From contig JAGKQI010000081.1 of the NCBI GenBank assembly GCA_018806915.1, positions 620,001 through 684,000 on the forward strand: a DNA stretch of 64,000 nt, given 5' to 3'. Numbering within the stretch: position 1 is the stretch's first letter; every line of letters starts with the position of its first letter. Made by a program: the position numbers and the translations under genes. The notes under the pieces are model-generated. The model had not been told where the DNA came from and did no database searches. It saw nothing but the letters and a program-made list of their open reading frames with translations. This document shows, piece after piece, positions 1 to 11,840 of the stretch. This DNA is from Phytophthora colocasiae (taxonomy: Eukaryota; Oomycota; Peronosporomycetes; Peronosporales; Peronosporaceae).

Positions 1-909
1 GATGTCGCGAGGATCGTGGAATATGGTTTCTTCCCAAGGCATGGACGTTTCGTGCGTCCAGGTTCCGCTGCCTATCGTGATTGGGAAGTTCTGATTCTGG
101 AAAGCACCCCGTCACCAGAGACTAAGAAACGTATGAAGAGAGAGGCGGAGTTGGAGGCTTTGATGCCGCAGCCCCCGTGTGTAGATCACCCGGACTACCC
201 ATGGCCGACTGAAATACTGCAACGTCCAAGGTTTGACAACGCTCGAGTGCAGTTCGTGAAACCAGAGTCACCACCGACCGTGAAACGAGTACGCTTCGCC
301 CTGGATGCATTCACCCAGACGGAGAATGGTTGCTCCGGCGAGTCAACGGGAAGTGCGGACATTAGTACAGATACCAGAGATTTGGAAACATCCTCTGAAA
401 GTACTCCACACACAGACCCTGGTGACTCGTCCGTTGTTATTGCCGGAGACGGCCTTGACTCAAAGCCTGAGTGTATATTAGGTGACTCTCAGACCCCTGA
501 GTTACCCGCGGACGATTTTGACCTAATGGATGAATCCTGGGATATTCCTATTCAGGGGATGCCTGGAACGCCTGTGGAAAAATTACGAGTGGAATACGAG
601 CGGTGCATGAATGTTACGAATGAAGAATTGGACTTGGAGCCGGGTGTATATATGCGAGAAGGCACGGAACTCCTCGCTCAATTACGCGACCAACTGGTCA
701 TGTTGCCTGAGCTGGAAGAATTGACACCAGAGTGTGATATCGACAGCGCTGATGTTGGAGAACCAGGAAAGACGACCCCAGAAATGGAGAAGAAACTGCG
801 TGATATTCTGAGGTACCACAGGAAAATATTCCTGGGAGATGGTAATGCAGCACCCGCACCGGCAAGGGGTGTGGTCTGTGATCTGGATGTGGAGATGCCA
901 AACCGGTAG
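1..909 (+). pseudogene. Ty3/Gypsy polyprotein, linker upstream of reverse transcriptase (5' cut by window edge)
   Basis: The open frame runs in from the window edge; the first possible start near position 16 is GTG, so this is the middle of a longer polyprotein and not a gene start. The translated segment (about 300 residues) is acidic and rich in Ser, Thr, Pro and Glu, and has no recognisable catalytic motif. It ends just where the following frame takes up the reverse transcriptase N-terminal region, so it corresponds to the gag/protease-to-RT linker of the element. Gag and protease proper lie outside the window. The change of frame near 840-909 shows the copy is broken. Confidence 0.6.
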
Positions 910-1960
910 CTCAACGTCCGAGATCCGTCGCCCTCATCTCATGCTAAAGGTATACGAGCTTCTAAAGAAACTCCTGGAAACTGGTTTGATTGAGTACTCT
1001 AACTCCCCGTGGGCATCTCCTATTGTGATCGTTCTCAAGAAGAATGGTGTTGACATACGAATGTGCATCGACTATCGCATCGTGAATGGCTTCATTCAAC
1101 TGTCACGTTACCCTCTACCTCTTATTGACGATCTCTTGATTGGTTTTGAGGCTGCCATGTGGTTCATGAGCCTGGATATGGCTAGTGGTTTCTGGGCGAT
1201 CAGGATGACGGAGCGCGCACGACTGATATCAGCTTTCATCTGCCCGTTTGGACATTTTCAGTGGGTAAGGATGCCGTTTGGTCTGAAGAACGCCCCTCTT
1301 GTGTATCAAGCTATGTTAGACAATTGCCTGTGGGGATTCGTGAGACTGTCACCAGAAGAAGAAGCTGAAGTTGATGCGGAGGTTCTGGAATTTCTGCAAC
1401 TCCAGCCTCAGGACTCTAAAAGCATCTTTCAGACTCTGAGAACCATACTCCGATTTCAGAGATGCCAACCCGCACAAGTCAGATGACCGTCTTTCAGAGG
1501 AACATTCCTGTTCCCACGTGCATGGGCCCAGTCCTGGGGAGGAGTTCATACATCGACGACATCGCACATGGAGCACCGACTTGGGACCAATTATGTGACG
1601 ATTTGAATGCCCTGCTTTTCAGGCTTCGCTATTGGAACATTTCTGTGAGTTTGCCCAAGAGCGAGTTCGGGAAGTTGTCGATACCGTACCTATCCCACGA
1701 AATCAGTGCCGAGGGTCTGAGGGCAACACCTAAGATTGTCAAAGGAGTTGAAGAACTGCCATTTCCGTCTACGTTGAAGGGAGTTCAGAGTTTCATGGGA
1801 AGCCTCAACTATTACAACAAGTTTATTGAGGATTTACCGGTGATTGCTGCTACCCTCTATGAGCTGACGGACGAGCAGATTCGTGCTGGACGAGACCTGA
1901 CTCGTGCGAAAGAGGCGTTCGAAATTCTGAAACGCAAGATAGTCTCTACTCCACTACTCA
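839..1960 (+). pseudogene. Ty3/Gypsy reverse transcriptase domain, frameshifted
   Basis: Two overlapping frames (to 1486 and from 1462) give a Gypsy reverse transcriptase. Visible in order: a GLIEYSNSPWASPIV segment, the DYR..N fingers, the palm motif LDMASGFW, MPFGLKNAP, then after a low-similarity stretch the catalytic YIDDI box at about 1548-1563, and the thumb/connection segment ending in FMGSLNYYNKFI. The region between the LKNAP block and YIDDI (about 1370-1500) looks unlike RT and carries the frame change, so the domain is damaged there. The element would copy its RNA into DNA in the cytoplasmic particle; this copy cannot do so unaided. Confidence 0.88.
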
Positions 1961-2933
1961 GACATCCAGACCGAACCAGACCGTTTGTTGTCATTCCGCA
2001 TGCGAACCCTTGGGCTGCTTCAGCAGTCTTGGGACAAGAATATGAGGGAATAATACACCCGGTCCGGTTCACGGGTCGTGTCCTGAACGGCGCCGAACTC
2101 AGGTATCATATCGCTGAGAAGGAAGTGATTGCGATCCTCAGAGTCTTGGAAAACTTCAGAGCTCTGGTGGAATCAAGTCCGGTGATTGTGGTCTATACCA
2201 GATACTCTGTCCTGAAATGGTTGCTGACATCGAACTCCACCGACGGCAGAAACGTCAAGTGGGGTATGAAATTGTCGCAGTGGAACCTGGAGATCCGCCG
2301 GGTACAGCGTGACGAAGATGGACTCCCAGCTATACTCGGTGCGGGCATTACCCCCAGGGAGCATCTGGACGAAGTCTCTGAAAATCTGATCCCAGTCAAG
2401 GGGCGAGTCAAGCCGCCAGTTCCTATCAGTGTGGAAATGCTGGAAGCAGATTATCAGGGCTATGTTCTGAGTTTTGATGGTGCCGCAAAGACGTCTACCC
2501 GTCTGGGAAGCTGTGGGTGTATACTCTGGGAACTCCCGGGGTGGAGCGTTCTGGAAGCCCGAGGGTTTCCCCTGACGGATGTCACGGTGAATGACTCGGA
2601 ATACTGTGGCCTGAATTACGGTCTGAAGATGGCACTCGACTACGGAATACAGGAGTTGGTGGTTGTGGGAGATTCGCGCATCGCGATACAACAGGCTCAG
2701 GGACTGATCAACTGCAATCAGCCTAACTTGCAACGGAGGTTGGCCGAATTTGAGTCTCTGAAAACCAAGTTTCGGACTCTGAAGTTGGTGCATGTGAAGC
2801 GCGAGTTTAACCAAGCAGCGGATTACCTGACCTCGAAAACTTTGACTCTTGGGGAAGCTTGGCAGGTGCAGGACGAGGATGAACTCATGCACCTGCAACT
2901 GGTATCCAAAGTTCATGAGAAACTGATGAAGCC
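1960..2933 (+). pseudogene. Ty3/Gypsy tandem RNase H: degenerate connection RNase H followed by a second RNase H
   Basis: Downstream of RT (same frame as the 1462-3063 open frame) there are two RNase H-like stretches. The first (about 1975-2240) matches the usual Gypsy position but the expected catalytic Asp is replaced in FVVIPHANPW, so it looks like a degenerate tether domain. The second (about 2460-2860) has an apparently complete active site: Asp in LSFDGAAK, Glu in NDSEYCGL, Asp in VVGDSR and Asp in FNQAADYL. Dual RNase H with a later-acquired second domain is known from plant Tat-lineage Gypsy elements and has been reported for some oomycete elements. That this copy follows the same pattern is my inference from motif order. 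Confidence 0.75.
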
Positions 2934-4789
2934 TTGCTCAGCCCCGGACCTGGAAGTTCAAGAGTCAAAATATCAGACTCTGAAGAACGTAATGCGTCAC
3001 CAGAGTCTGAGAATGTTTTTGATCCGGAATCCGCACCCCTACCTCGATCGGCCAGAGTGTTGATTGCTGTAACCCGTGCCCAAGCTCCGCCTGACGCTAA
3101 TCTGCCTGAGGGTGATGGCGAACGAGAACCTTTGGGACCTTTGGAGTTCCAGGCCGAACGCTGGCGACGGATCAAGGCGCATCAGAGTCAGGACCCGTAC
3201 TTGGTTGCACTAATGAAGTTTCTGAAAGGTGACGTGGGAGATTTACCACGACCCCGAGTCAGGAAGCTTGCCAGAGTTGCTGAGGACTTCGTTCTGGATT
3301 CTAGAGATGTACTGTATCGCCTACTCGAGAACGGCCCCGGGACAATGTTGACGAACTCAGACTGGTGGTTCCCAGAGACTTGTATCCAGACCTGTTACAC
3401 TATGCTCATGAAGACTACCAAGGTGGACATCAAGGAATCAGGAGAACCTTTGAGAAGCTGAGTTCGGAGTTTTACTGGTTGGGTATGTATGCCGATGTGG
3501 AGAGATTTGTGAAGGAATGCGTAGACTGTGCCAGTGGCAAGGGGCGACCCCCAAATCCTGGACCGTCCCCTGGAAATATTGAGCCCAGCCGGCCATTTGA
3601 AGTGGTGTCTATGGATTTTGTGACCCACATGCCGAAATCCGCACGTGGAAACACGTTTCTCTTGCTGTTCCAGGATATGTTTTCACGATACGTGATGTGC
3701 AAGCCAATGAGTGTCACCACTGCTCAGGATGTAGCAGAGGCTTATGAGGAACGCGTTTTCAGAAACTTTGGTGCTAGCTCTCTGATTCGTCATGATCAAG
3801 ATCCCCGCTTTATGAGTGAGGTGTTCAAGTGTTTCAGGGAACTCTCGGGTAGCAGACAACGAGCTACTCTAGGTATCGGCCTCAAGCCAACGGCCAGCAA
3901 GAGATCAGTACAGACTGTGGTGCGCGCGATTAAGGCATATATCTCTGAAGCTGATCAAAGTGACTGGGATGATCACGCCGAACGTCTGATGTTTGCCCTG
4001 AACACATCATTCGATGCCACCCGTCTGGAAACGCCTTTCTACCTGGTACATGGTTGGGATGCTAATGGGACGGTGTCCGCTATGCTTGGACCCAAGCCAT
4101 CGACGACTCAGGAGCGAACTGCGTACGAATGGAGACGGAAGATGCAACGAGACTATAGCTATGCTCTGGCATGTGCCGAAGATCTCCAGAAGAAGGCAAA
4201 GCGTGACCGGTCTGAAGAACAGACCAGGAAATGGAACGAGTTGTCAGAGCGTCTGAAGTCAGGTTTCGCTATAGGCGACGCTGTATGGCTCTACATCCCT
4301 AAGGTACAAACGGGATTGAGCAGGAAACTAGCACACATGTGGCACGGACCCTTCAGGATCGAGGAGATGCTGGACGATTTCAGAGTACGACTCAAGGTTG
4401 AAGATACCGGCTACCGCGTGAACCCCTGGGTCCATGTGAGCCGTCTGAAGCCAAGGGCTCTGTTCCCCAGACGACCCACGGCAGAACTCCAGATTTCAGA
4501 AGATGATGATTTTGACGCCGCCCTGTTACCAGAAGATAGTTGGGAACCTGATACTGAAAACGGCGAGTATGAAGTGGAGAAGATTCTGGATACCCGTTGG
4601 AACAAGCGTACCAGGACGTCCAGACGCCTACGCGAATATTTGATTAAGTGGAAAGGTTACGATGAAACTGAGTGGTTGCCGTTATCGAAGTTGAATTGTG
4701 GAGCATTACTTTACGAATTCAATCAGAGTGCACGAGCACGAGCCCGTTTTCAGGCGATGCAGGCTGGAGACGATCATCCCAGAGTCTAA
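2934..4789 (+). pseudogene. Ty3/Gypsy integrase with C-terminal chromodomain, frameshifted
   Basis: Two frames overlap (to 3461 and from 3365). The first carries an acidic linker and the start of the integrase zinc-binding region (HYAHEDYQGGHQGIRRTFEKL, then C..C near 3520-3535). The second continues through the DDE core: MDFVTHMP near 3613, and HDQDPRF near 3790, after which the usual Glu region is less clear. A GPFRIEEML-type SH3-like fold near 4350 and a chromodomain at 4565-4700 (EYEVEKILDTR, then YLIKWKGYDETEWLP) follow. The chromodomain identifies a chromovirus-type element, which normally directs insertion to chromatin with particular histone marks. The stop is TAA at the end of this frame. 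Confidence 0.88.
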
Positions 4790-5182
4790 TAACTCTGAAA
4801 ACACATCTGGAAGTCTGATATCTGAAGGATTTCAGATATTGACCTTTAGAGTGTGGTAATCTGAGTGCGTGTTTTCAGAGACTTATTTCTGAAATTCATG
4901 TGTTTGGATATGTGATCGACCATGTTGCTGCTTATATAAAACGACTGTGTGAATGTGAATATGGAAGTGAGTTTGTGGAGAATTAAGTACTGGAGGATAC
5001 GAAGTTATGAATGATGAGATGATGAGATGATGAGAAGGAGTGTGATTATGTGGAGTGATATTGAAAGATTAAGGGATTAGGGAGCTACACTGAGGCCGGG
5101 GATTTACGTCACAAATGCAGACAACTATTTGGCTTCTCGAAGATGCAGCCTTCCCGTGGGCACCATGGTGGACACCTGAGCT
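4790..5182. other. Convergent spacer between Gypsy pol and the antisense ORF
   Basis: No gene is seen. The spacer contains an inverted repeat at about 4813-4834 (arms ATATCTGAA / TTCAGATAT), a TATATAAA sequence near 4933, and a short imperfect repeat of ATGATGAG at about 5010-5035. Pol runs into it from the left and the antisense ORF from the right, so it probably contains both transcript ends. The words ACTCTGAAAA and TCTGA recur, as they do throughout the element. Confidence 0.5.
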
Positions 5183-8100
5183 TCAGTAGTGAAGGGAGAT
5201 CGGGTTCTCGGAACGCTCCGCAGGTGTCAATTGATCCTTCTTGATGTCAGCAGGGACATACTGGAGCCACTCTTCGTCCGCATTCACCGTGGCCCATTGC
5301 ATCCGAGCAGGCTCAATAGCGTCCAAGTCACCCAGTTGCGTCTCCAGACTCAGACACTTGGGACCCCCCAGCTCTGCGACTCTGGGATCTTGCCAGATCC
5401 AAGGGCAGGACTTGTCTGGGACAACCCAGATGCCAGGCTCTGAAAGCAGCGACTCTGGGAAATCTTTGTGCCCCAGGACCTTTCGGATGAGGGCGTTGTG
5501 CTGACGAATCATGGCGGCTCGACGCATGGACCGGTACTTGTGAAGCTCCGCAGACTTTTCGTCAGCCTCAACATCCATGGTCACCCAATGCGTACGCTCC
5601 CAGAAGGCTTGAGCATGCTTCTTCATGCTGCGCACGATGTCTTCCACGTCAGCCAACACCATGGGCCCCAGTTCTTCCCGCTTGTGGAAGTAAAACTCTG
5701 AGAATCGGTTGTCGAACATGACTTTCCAAGGGGCACGCTTCTTGCGGAGGACTGCACAGTACCGCTCAGAGTCCCAGCGCTTCTTGAGGATGGCACATGA
5801 GTGCTTGTGCACCTCGTAGTCTGGAAAACCCAATGTCTGGCCAGTGGTGGTCTTGGTAGAGCTCACTCGTTGTACCCTGATACCATAGTACAACCAGGAG
5901 GATGCTTCACAGTCTGGTGTTTCCACCACCTGGAGCTCCTTGACCGTCAGAGAATTGTAGGGCTTGGATACCAGACTACGTGCCTTCCCAGAAGAACTCT
6001 TGGGCTTCGATCCACTTCCACTGGTGGACTTCGGACGGGACTTGGGACTGGTATGGGCTTTTATGGACGCAAGGCTTCTCTTGGACTTCTTGGTAGGGAT
6101 GATAGGCCCATCATCAGAGTCCGAGTCGTCATCAGAGTCCCGGGGACACTTAGAGCCAGGACGCGGGTGGTCATCGGACTTCTTGCTCCCGGACCTCTTG
6201 TCCCCAGACTTCTTGCTCCCCGACTTCTGGTCCTGAGACTTCTTGTCTTCAGACTTGTCGCTCTCGGAATCGCTGTCGTCAGACTCACCATCATCAGAGC
6301 TCTCGTCGTCATCTTCGTCTTCAGACTCGATCACACCAGAATCCTTGTAATCCGGATCGTCCTTGGGGTTGTCGGCGGTGGACTCGACATCACTTTCTGG
6401 ATAATTTACGTGACCATCCAGATCACCCCAGGCTGCAGGCTCGGTACCAGCTGAGATGTGACGATCCACCACCTCGTCGGCCATCTGGTAATACACTTCA
6501 GGGACGTACTTGGCCCAAAGAGTAGCATCCAGGCGACGAGAGAATACCAGGCTCACCAACATCTGAATGAGAGCCGGACTGCTGAAGAGACTGTGAGCCG
6601 CTTTATCCGATGCCAACCACTCCATGGCTTTATCATACTTGATCCCAGATAGCAGGGCTTGGCGGAGGTCGGGTCGAACTTCCTTCCAGACCACGTCACC
6701 AGGAGTCTCTTGTGGACCTCAGACTTTGCCACCTTAGAATCTGCATTCGCCGGAAGCGCCGATTCTTCAACGGGCTTGTGTCCGGACGGGCGACGCTGCA
6801 AATTCTTGAGTCCCACTTGAGCGGTCGCTTCGGAGGTGTTTTCAGAGTCTGGGGCTTCGGCGGATATGACAGGTACCGTGGGCTCTCGCTCTTGGACTCT
6901 GAGGTTTCAGTACTTGGATGAGTAAGATCCAGAACTCTGGAGGTCCTCGCGGTCTTCTCAGCAGCCTGACGAGCTCGTTCCTCAGAAAGCCGTTTCTTGA
7001 AGTCAGGAACGGGTTTCTTTCGCGCGTCCAAGGCTGTCACGCTGATGATAGTCGTCCAGTTATCAGGGACGATGGTGTCCTCTTGGTATGACACCAGAAG
7101 GTCATGGAGCCGATCCCAATTACCAGAGATTTCAGAATTCTCTTGTAAGAACTCTGAGAACCCCCACGGATCTGTGGGCTTGACCTCAGGACGCGACTTC
7201 AGAATCGAGACCTGTGCTTGAAGATCAGCGACTTGGGACTTCAGAACTGCCTTGTCCGACTTCAGAGCTTCCACTTGGTCCTGGTAGTGAGCTTTGAGAT
7301 CCTGAATCTCCGAAGTCATGCGTTCTTCTACCGCACCGGCGTCTTGCTGGGCACACTTAAGCTCGTGTTTCCAGTATTGACAGTGCAGTACCCACTCACG
7401 CTTGATTTCTTCGCATTCAGAGCGCGCTGCTGCAGCATCAATCAAGGCGACACCGTTCTGAGAACCAACGCGTTCCCGAAGGCGACGGTGAGCAGCAGTC
7501 ATAAGCTTTAAGCATCCGGCCGTCCGAAAAACTTTCTCGGCAAGCCGAGTGGGAGAGACATGAGAAACCAGAGACCCCAGTTCCCGGCGAACATCCACAG
7601 ACGACGTCAAAGCATCCAGAGTACGCACGTCTGGAGTCTGGGCGCACGGAGACACAACTTCGGCGGGGTCGAAGCTTGGAATCACTCGCTCCAGCTCCCG
7701 GAGGTCTTCATCAGTAAGTGCCTCGTAACCCACGAGCACACAGGGGCCACCGTACGCATTCGCTATGTGGCGCCCTCTTCTGAAGTCTTCAGCTCGCGCG
7801 GGGGTACTCACCAGAAAGGCACGTCCCTCTGGCTTCACGCTGGGAGCGATATAGTTCTGGGGAACATCAGAGTCCCCAACGCCGTGACTTGATCCCCTGT
7901 GGTTGTCACCAGACCCTGACGAAACAGCCGATCGACCTCTTCCGTAGACAAAAGCCGTGGGGCACCAAAGGCTCGCGGTCTGAAGACACCAGGAGTTCCC
8001 TCAGAGAATTCAGAGTGAGATTCCCCACGTGAAACCACTGGTGGCAAGAGATCACCAACACCGGCCGAGTTCATGTCATCACCAGGGAGATCCTCAGTCG

Positions 8101-8485
8101 GACCATCGACCTGTGAGTCGGTAGGTTGGGATGCATGGGCTGGGGCGCTAGGGCTGCCACCTGGCGATGTGGCCGAACCAACATCTCCACCCTGCGACAT
8201 ATTGGCAGTTGCCGAAGCAGGACAAGTGCCTGTGGCGTCGCCTGCCGCCCCATTCGGTGGGGCGTTTAAGCTCAGAGAAGCGTTCGTTTCCTCAGTCATG
8301 AGCGAAAGGACGGAGTTTTGAAAATGATCGCCTGTTTGGCAAGTCAAATTCAAGTTTCTGAGTCTGAGAGAATCAGATTGTGCGACGGGACACCAGAGAC
8401 TCTGAAAACCAGGTAACTGACAAAGAGTTGCAGCTACGCTATGCTCTGAAAACCGTCTATCAGGATGTTTGATAGGCCTGGCCAT
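5183..8485 (-). pseudogene. Large antisense ORF of the Gypsy element (function unknown), broken into three frames
   Basis: Three consecutive minus-strand frames (7835-8485, 6696-7838, 5183-6694) read as one protein of about 1100 residues. The N-terminal part is Ala/Ser/Pro/Gly rich and starts with ATG at 8485 (an alternative ATG lies at 8299). The middle, about 7150-7480, is a long charged coiled coil (EEIKREW..., SEIQDLKAHYQDQVEALKSD). The C-terminal third has a Ser/Asp/Lys-rich low-complexity tract (about 6100-6330) followed by a hydrophilic domain I do not recognise. No zinc knuckle, protease or polymerase motif is present. It lies between pol and the presumed 3' LTR in reverse orientation, the position of the antisense ORFs of plant Tat elements. 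Its role is unknown. Frame changes at about 7837 and 6695 argue that this copy is inactive. Confidence 0.6.
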
Positions 8486-9430
8486 GATACACAGCTTGGA
8501 GAAAGTTCCGCACTGATGGATCGTGACCAGGAGGGGCGGTTGACATGATGTTAATTCCGATTTTCGAGCGACAGGTGGATATTACGTTACGATGTGATTG
8601 GTTATACTATGGGTTATAAGCGAAAGGGACTTTGGGACGCGGCCGCACCCGTGCGACACCTGTGGAAGATTGTGGATAAACCTTCGCCTGACTGTAAAGG
8701 GGCCCAAAGGACCAGAAGTGTACTTCAGAGTGTGCACAACTCTGAAGGTCAACTACACTCTGTCTGGTCACCGGACTTTCCCCGACGATGAGTGCCTAAG
8801 TTCTGGCGGAAAGTCTCTCAGAAGAACGTATCTCTGAGAGACCTCATCCCGTTACCGTCCAGCGCGACGATGGATGGTTCAAGGATTCACAACATATACC
8901 CGCAGAGACCAAGTATCGCACGCTGGACGCCGCGCACCCGCGCAACCCCCAAGATCTTCGTGTACGTTGTAGCATTGGTGCTCCGTACTCTGGTTACTTA
9001 CTCAAAACTCTGGTATCTCTAACTCTGAGTGACTAAGACTCTGAAAACCAAGTGATATCAGACTCTGAAACCACCGAAGATTCAAGACCATACTGAAACC
9101 AAGTGAACCCAAGTTCAAGTCACGCATTCAAGTGATTACTGACCTGCACATCCCCGTAATGACGTCTCTACCTGTCAACCCATCGAGATCGGCTGCACAG
9201 ACTGCATACTGAGACCAAGTTAAAGTACCAGATGTATACAAAGACCAAGAGTACCTGAGATATGACGACTGACTGCATAAAGGACGCAAAAGACGACAAG
9301 AAGAAGAGAGTTACCAGAGATATATGATAGTTATGAGGAAGATAAACGATAAACAGAGTTCAATTTGCTTGCTACTGCACAAGTCCGCTTGAGAGGTATT
9401 CAAGCCACTACGTCATCACGTACGTCGTGT

Positions 9431-9466
9431 GATCTCCACCAAATTCAATCCCCTTAGGTGGAGATC
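9431..9466. repeat. Inverted repeat, 10-bp arms
   Basis: GATCTCCACC at 9431-9440 is the exact reverse complement of GGTGGAGATC at 9457-9466, with a 16-nt loop. It lies inside the presumed LTR and could form a stable hairpin in RNA. Confidence 0.6.
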
Positions 9467-9683
9467 AGGTAACGTAGAGACCTGAAAGGACCCGCCTATT
9501 CCATATCCTAGTTGGGTCGTTTGTTTTGTCTCTAGCGGTAGCCCATTTCATATTGATCGTTTGGACAGGCTCTGGAAACTAGACAGTCGTTTTCAGAGTG
9601 CAAGGTAGACTGTTATATATAGCCGATTGTATTGGTTTATATTTTCCCTCTATATTAGAGGGTGGTGCGCGAACGTAAAGGGA

Positions 9684-9708
9684 TACCAGACAGACCAGGT
9701 GTCTGGTA
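9684..9708. repeat. Inverted repeat, 9-bp arms
   Basis: TACCAGACA at 9684-9692 pairs exactly with TGTCTGGTA at 9700-9708 across a 7-nt spacer. It lies about 80 bp downstream of the TATA-like box of the presumed Gypsy LTR, so it would fall in the leader of an LTR-initiated transcript. Confidence 0.55.
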
Positions 9709-10047
9709 GTAAGTCCCTAGTTGACCTGGAGTGTTAGCCCACCGTTCAAGGGCCTAGAAAGAATAAGAACGGCTGTATATATTTGTATATTTTCGAACTC
9801 TGTATATTGGTTGTTTATCTCTGAAAGTCAGGTATCTCGGTTCTGGATTTGTGATATTCAGACACCGAATTCCGACTTTTCTCTGGTATATTAACCTCTT
9901 TTCGACCGCCGACTTCCTGGAAAACACTTTGGTTTCCAGAGATTCCGACTCCCGAACGCTCCTGGAAGGATTTTCCTGAATACCGACACCAGACTCCAAG
10001 GGAACCCCAACCTCTCTTCACAACACATTCTCAGACTCCGGCGAGGG

Positions 10048-10491
10048 TCATATTTCCGAAGACAACGAACCCACGAGGATACCGCAAGGTACCACACGCC
10101 AACCTACCGTTGTACGGCTCTGAAAAAAACCTTTTTCGGTAGTCGTATAACTAGGGTTCACTATACGCCCCCTGCTCCGCGACCAAAGTTTCACCGACTT
10201 CGCGACACTGAACCGGTCTGCGACCCGCTTCAGCATCATGTCCCGCGGGATCACCTCCTTCGTGTCCACCGTTATCGGGAAGTCGGTTGCCATCGACACG
10301 GTGACGACAGCGCGACGATACCCTCGGCGGTCGCCCAGCACGAACGCGCGCGAGTAATACTCGATTACTTCCCCTGCGCAAAGCTCCTCCGGTGCCAGCT
10401 CCGACGCACTGAGGTCTTGGGCTGAGTGCTGAACGCCCGTGCAGCGCTTCTTCCTGCTCCGGCTGCTTCGCTTTTTCAGCGAAGATTGCAT
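10048..10491 (-). pseudogene. Transposon-associated hypothetical protein fragment
   Basis: The frame starts with ATG at 10491 and gives 147 residues: a basic N-terminus (KKRSSRSRKKR) followed by a compact segment with EVIEYYSRAFVLGD and PITVDTKEVIPRDMMLKRV. From memory this type of segment recurs beside repeats in Phytophthora genomes, usually as part of a longer protein. I cannot name a function. The C-terminal end (after about residue 115) looks unrelated and probably reads into flanking DNA. A second overlapping minus frame (10151-10546) is treated as a shadow. Confidence 0.4.
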
Positions 10492-11359
10492 ACATGTACC
10501 GCCTCACCCCTGTCCTAAGCGAAGTTCGATTACAGCCAATCGCCATAGTCTATTTATAGCATATGGAGCTAAAATGCCGTTTCGAAAGTGATAATTATAG
10601 GTACCAACTCCAAGTTCTTCTATGCCACATCTGCAATGACGAGACCACGCACAAGCGGAGCAGGAAAAAAAAACAGGCGCTACACTCGTATCGCTGTAGA
10701 CTACACCCACAAGAAGCGCCTTTTAGAATATATTGACGGTGGCCACACTGTTTCTGAAGCTAATAACCATTTCTATCCTTCCTGTACTGATGCTGAAAAG
10801 TTACGCAGGCAGAAGCAGATCTCTAAATGGAAAAAAAACAAACAAGATAAGCATATCGCTGCTGTATGTGAAGAGGGCAAAGGCCATCTAAAACACCTTC
10901 GGTACAGTGGACAAGCTACAATTTTATCAAGTCAAGCTGAGAGTCAAATAGTCCTGTGGGTTAACTCCTTGCGCACAGAGGGATGGATGTCCTGTGTCGT
11001 CCCAAATGCTGCAGATTAAGGCATTAGAAGTAGCGGGTGATGAAAGCCTCTCTCGCGACGTCTTCAAAGCGTCTCATTCATGGAGGCGGAGGTTCATGAA
11101 ACGCCACAAGCTTTCGATTCGTGCACGCACTCGCCAAAGACAGGCGACCCCAGAGGATGCAGCCGCAGCTAAAGCAAAGTTCAGCGCCGAGGTAAAGAAA
11201 ATCATCATTGAGCACGGTATCACTACACTGCTCACGGTAATTAGTCTGACTGAGACTATTTAATGTGAGTGGCTTTTTGGCTCGTTCACAATAAATAGTC
11301 TAAGTCAGACTATTTCTGTGCTAAGACTATTTACGAAGCCAAAAATAGTGCATAATTAC

Positions 11360-11421
11360 GGATGTGAGGAGACTCGAACCGTCCTGAAGTGCGCGCCCAC
11401 AAACGACTGAGCCAAACTGAA
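11360..11421 (-). other. Degenerate tRNA-like sequence with Pol III box A and box B
   Basis: On the minus strand TGGCTCAGTCG (box A-like) is followed about 34 nt later by GGTTCGAGTCTC (box B-like), about 10 nt closer than in a real tRNA. The 3' acceptor strand would be CTCACATCC, but the 5' acceptor does not pair with it. This is a tRNA pseudogene or SINE-like piece inside the Tc1/mariner-type element, not a working tRNA. Confidence 0.4.
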
Positions 11422-11472
11422 ACCAAGCACTTCGAGCCCACTTCATATTAGGAAGTTACGGTCATCTTGCTG

Positions 11473-11840
11473 CAGTTGCAAATGTTATACCCAAGGGTTC
11501 GCCATCAAAGTGCACACGGTATTTTTCGATGATCTCTTGGAGATGAGGGTAAAGTTGATCAACAGACCAGGTCCCATCAATCCCACACATGAACGTTGCC
11601 TTGTGTGCATACGACATTCCGTTTTTATCCTTCTGGAGGTTGACGGCTTTGACGGCCTCGGCAGCAAGTTGAAGGAAAACCCTTTTTCCAGGGTTTTGAA
11701 GCTTTCTGGACCACGACCTGTCTTTCCTGATCTTATTTTACCAGCAGTTGTCCTTGATCATTTCGACAGGTTTGCCACATCCACCACACGGCGGTCGAAT
11801 CGGTGGCTGGCATTGCCGATTGTGCTGATAGTTGGTAAAA
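11473..11840 (-). pseudogene. Cysteine-rich ORF remnant carried inside the Tc1/mariner-type element
   Basis: Reading the minus strand in one frame gives a segment with RQCQPP then CGGCGKPVEMIKDNCW, a possible zinc ribbon, an in-frame TAA, and then about 90 more residues ending in EPLGITFATAAR and a stop at about 11471. It includes KNGMSYAHKATFMCGIDGTW. It has no transposase motif. I do not recognise the family. It looks like a captured piece of a host or transposon gene. Confidence 0.35.

Larger units (their letters stand above)
8486..9780. other. Noncoding 3' end of the Gypsy element, probably including its 3' LTR
   Basis: No convincing coding frame. The part to about 9300 is dense in ACTCTGAAAACC-like words also seen in the body of the element. 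From about 9350 the composition changes. There is a TATATATAG box at about 9614 and the tract reads like an LTR promoter region. The 5' LTR is outside the window, so the LTR borders cannot be fixed here. Confidence 0.4.

Noticed and set aside
2173..2916. 247-codon minus-strand frame opposite the Gypsy RNase H
   Set aside because: Exact antisense of a clear RNase H region; no motif of its own.
11360..11421. Functional tRNA gene
   Set aside because: Box A to box B distance is about 10 nt too short and the acceptor stem does not pair.
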